Shown here: one piece after another, positions 62,020 through 64,000 of the stretch
How positions within the stretch are numbered: position 1 is the stretch's first letter
Layout of the letters: every line of letters begins with the position of its first letter
Assembly: GCA_033558025.1 (NCBI GenBank)
Contig: JAUCEF010000016.1
Coordinates: forward strand, 1,798,001-1,862,000
Length of the DNA: 64,000 nucleotides
DNA from: Phytophthora sp. 'mugwort'
Taxonomy: Eukaryota; Oomycota; Peronosporomycetes; Peronosporales; Peronosporaceae
Direction of reading: 5' to 3'
Notes under the pieces: model-generated
What the model was told of the DNA's origin: nothing
The model's input: only the letters and a program-made list of their open reading frames with translations
Database searches by the model: none
Program-made: the position numbers and the translations under genes

Positions 62020-63540
62020 TCACGCAGAACTACCAGTGGCATAGCTCTGCAATCCCTGCAGCACCTCACGAGCCGTGGGGCGCTGCATGGGGTTCTGGCG
62101 CATACAAGCGAGCGCAATCTCGCGAACTGGCGTCGGGCAGTTCGCAGCAAAAAGAGGTCTGAGCTCTCCACGGGCTACAAGGTTCAACACCTGGAAGGCG
62201 CGCAGCTTTTCTCCTGACCGTGAGTCTCGCGCGTTAGAATACGGTCGCTTAGCCTCAGAGTCAATCTCGGCAAGTAGCACACCGAACGCATAAATATCAC
62301 TGGCTTGCGTGGGGGATCCCCCCATTAGTAGCTCGGGGGCTGTCCAGAAGGCGTTGCCCACACCTGCCGCCAACTCTTCCTGGTCCACCGGCGGCGCTCC
62401 CTCCGCGGCCGGCGTCAAGTCAATAAGCTTCGGTTCAAAGTGATCGCTTATCGCCACTTTCCCTGCTCGAAGTACTTGGTATACAATCGGCTTCGGGCGA
62501 CGAGTGTGGAGATACACTAGCGCCCTCACAATACCAACGGCGATCGGCAGCTTGTCGTCGATCCAACTCGTCAGTGTAGATCCCGAGCCTGAACTCTGCA
62601 GCGACGGAGGCGGAGAGGGCCCCGTTGCTGACGTTTGACCGGTCGTTGCGGACGATGAAGATCCTCCCGAGACATCCGACAAGGACGACGATGACATCTG
62701 CTGGTTCATCTGGAGTCGACGCTTGCGGCTTCGACGCAAGAACGACGCCAGATCGCCCCTAGCTACATATTCTGCCACAAAGCACAAAGAGCGTAAACTC
62801 GTTCCCCACGCGAATCCAAGAAACTTGGCAATGTTCGGATGCTCGAGTGACGCCGTGAGCTGGATTTCACGCACAAAATCCACCAGTGCCGGGAACACTT
62901 CGTCGTCCTTGTCGGGTGGATTGAGTTTCTTGACGGCGATCTCCTCCCCCTCAAACTGACAGAGCCACAACTGCCTCGTTGCGTTCTCGCCTAGCACCCG
63001 TTCAAAGGCGATTTTATCCACTGCAAGCCGCTGTGTCGCGAGGAGCGCGTCATGGTGCAAGATGTGGAAGATCTCATCACGTTGGGTCGTGGTCAACGCG
63101 TAGTCGGCGACGCTCGAAGCCGTGAGACTCCTCCTGCCGGAACCGCTCTTGACTGAGTTAATGGTGCGTCCACTGCCGCTGAGCCACACGTTCTTGTTGG
63201 CGTTTTCGGTGTCCTTGAAGGACGAGAAGGAGGTCATGGGGTCCATGGGCGACGTCATCGGCGGTGGTGTCTCAACTCGATGGTGGTCCTCAATGATTGG
63301 GGGTGCGGTGCACACCTCCAAGTCCTCGGAGCTCTTGCGCTGTTGGTGGTGGGAGCGACGCCAATGACTGAGGAGCCACAGCAGCAGGCCGAGCAGCAGG
63401 AGTCCGCAGAGGCTGATTGGGATCAGATACAATAGGTTGAAGCCATCGGCTTGTGGCTCAAGACGACGCAGTATGCTCATTACTGCGACTAGTGCCGGTG
63501 CGTCGCCTATGATGCGGAGGCGAGCAGCAGACACCACCAT
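62020..63540 (-). CDS. Single-pass membrane pseudokinase (TKL-like)
   Basis: 506 aa from the ATG at 63540; an alternative ATG at 63480 gives 486 aa. A membrane span lies at about 35-58 (LLYLIPISLCGLLLLGLLLW), followed by a basic patch and a Ser/Pro-rich linker. The kinase-like domain starts near DKIAFERVLGENATRQLWL. The ATP-binding Lys is kept (EEIAVKKL, about residue 203). The P-loop is not glycine-rich (LGENATRQLW), HRD is replaced by VYQVLRAGK (about 350) and DFG by IDLTP (about 374). The APE region (FWTAPELLMGGSPTQASDIYAFGVLLAEID) is well kept, as is the last lobe (MRQNPMQRPTAREVLQGL). A Ser/Thr-rich insertion (about 285-330) interrupts the N/C-lobe linker. The fold is intact, so this is a signalling pseudokinase and not a decayed gene. 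Confidence 0.88.
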   Translation of the reverse strand: MVVSAARLRIIGDAPALVAVMSILRRLEPQADGFNLLYLIPISLCGLLLLGLLLWLLSHWRRSHHQQRKSSEDLEVCTAPPIIEDHHRVETPPPMTSPMDPMTSFSSFKDTENANKNVWLSGSGRTINSVKSGSGRRSLTASSVADYALTTTQRDEIFHILHHDALLATQRLAVDKIAFERVLGENATRQLWLCQFEGEEIAVKKLNPPDKDDEVFPALVDFVREIQLTASLEHPNIAKFLGFAWGTSLRSLCFVAEYVARGDLASFLRRSRKRRLQMNQQMSSSSLSDVSGGSSSSATTGQTSATGPSPPPSLQSSGSGSTLTSWIDDKLPIAVGIVRALVYLHTRRPKPIVYQVLRAGKVAISDHFEPKLIDLTPAAEGAPPVDQEELAAGVGNAFWTAPELLMGGSPTQASDIYAFGVLLAEIDSEAKRPYSNARDSRSGEKLRAFQVLNLVARGELRPLFAANCPTPVREIALACMRQNPMQRPTAREVLQGLQSYATGSSA

Positions 63541-63718
63541 GCACTGATGAGCTCGGAAGGGACAATGAAGGCAGAAAGCCGAATATCGAAGCCAGCCTCT
63601 AGGATTAAGGTGCAGCGCTGCTAAAACGAATTGCTCTCCAGCAAACGCAATACTAAACAAACAGTTTAGGGATGTCTGACTTTTTACACAATTACTAATA
63701 TCAAGGTTAAAATAGATA

Positions 63719-64000
63719 TTATTGAAGTGCGCTTACGCTGTCTAACTGTAATTTTCGGAGGTGCAGCCAGCATCTTGACACTTTTTCATCATGGGATCTC
63801 CAAATGATGCCAGTCGAGGCTATTGGGTTCAGTATCATTTTCGCGCGTGACGACACAATTGTTGGCGGCTCGACGACGCCCGACACCAGCTCATTACGAA
63901 CGACGCGTGGGTGCATGCTGCCGAAGGTTTTCGTGAGTGGCAGGAGCCCCACGTCATCGCAATTGCAGGCGTCCTTTAGGCTGCAGGCAAACGCTACGAA
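63719..64000 (-). CDS. Partial hypothetical protein, runs off the right edge
   Basis: The minus-strand frame is open from the window end to the stop at 63719 (94 codons visible). The sequence (e.g. LPLTKTFGSMHPRVVRNELV, IASTGIIWRSHDEKVSRCWL) has protein-like composition. It is upstream of, and divergent in content from, the pseudokinase gene on the same strand. The start and any domain lie outside the window, so function is unknown and it could be a chance ORF. Confidence 0.35.
   Translation of the reverse strand, partial: FVAFACSLKDACNCDDVGLLPLTKTFGSMHPRVVRNELVSGVVEPPTIVSSRAKMILNPIASTGIIWRSHDEKVSRCWLHLRKLQLDSVSALQ

Noticed and set aside
62020..63660. Start of the pseudokinase at 63660
   Set aside because: That codon is TTG; ATG codons at 63540 and 63480 precede the membrane span directly.
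1..64000. RxLR or Crinkler effector genes
   Set aside because: No secreted ORF with RxLR-EER or LxLFLAK motifs was found on either strand; the only convincing signal peptide is on the pectin methylesterase.

Overview
The window reads as nuclear DNA from an oomycete, most likely a Phytophthora-like plant pathogen. The evidence is a START-FYVE protein, a secreted pectin methylesterase, a full-length ABCG/PDR-type transporter relic, TKL-type membrane kinases, short (61-78 bp) GT-AG introns in compact genes, and a characteristic mixture of Copia, Gypsy, DIRS-like, Crypton-like, Mutator-like, mariner-like and pogo-like elements. About one quarter holds intact genes. The rest is decayed transposons and pseudogenes.

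Layout. 1-3.3 kb: relics of a pogo/Tigger-like transposase, a Ulp1-protease fragment and a GGATC-rich stretch. 3.3-8.4 kb: two diverged copies of a Crypton-like tyrosine recombinase, with a tandem pair of tRNA-like sequences between them. 8.5-11.3 kb: the broken remains of one long RNA-repair gene (2H phosphoesterase, dual-specificity phosphatase, polynucleotide kinase and RNA ligase). 11.5-17.5 kb: a gene island with a mitochondrial four-CBS-domain protein (3 exons), a zinc CDF transporter, a small membrane protein and a Rab-like GTPase (2 exons). 18.3-23.2 kb: a complete but dead Copia element with 5-bp target duplication, whose gag-protease segment is inverted between 7-bp inverted repeats. 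23.7-35.4 kb: an unnamed oomycete repeat ORF, a TIR element of about 1 kb, Gypsy LTR pieces, a MULE relic and a 1500-bp mariner-like element.

36.8-42.5 kb holds an intact 1914-aa START-FYVE protein. 43.5-44.6 kb holds an intact secreted pectin methylesterase with a duplicated upstream segment. 45.0-53.6 kb is a minus-strand Gypsy element whose 5' half is replaced by a plus-strand DIRS-like element. 54.4-58.6 kb is a full-length PDR transporter pseudogene, with a perfect 25-bp-arm hairpin just past its 3' end. 60.2-63.5 kb holds two related single-pass membrane kinase genes arranged tail to tail. One has all catalytic motifs; the other has lost HRD and DFG and is a predicted pseudokinase. A partial ORF runs off the right edge.

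How the genes fit together: the intact genes are independent eukaryotic units (trafficking GTPase, PI3P-type FYVE protein, metal transporter, cell-wall hydrolase, signalling kinases), not an operon. The only pair whose arrangement suggests joint function or common descent is the kinase/pseudokinase pair. All family names come from motifs read by eye; no database search was possible.
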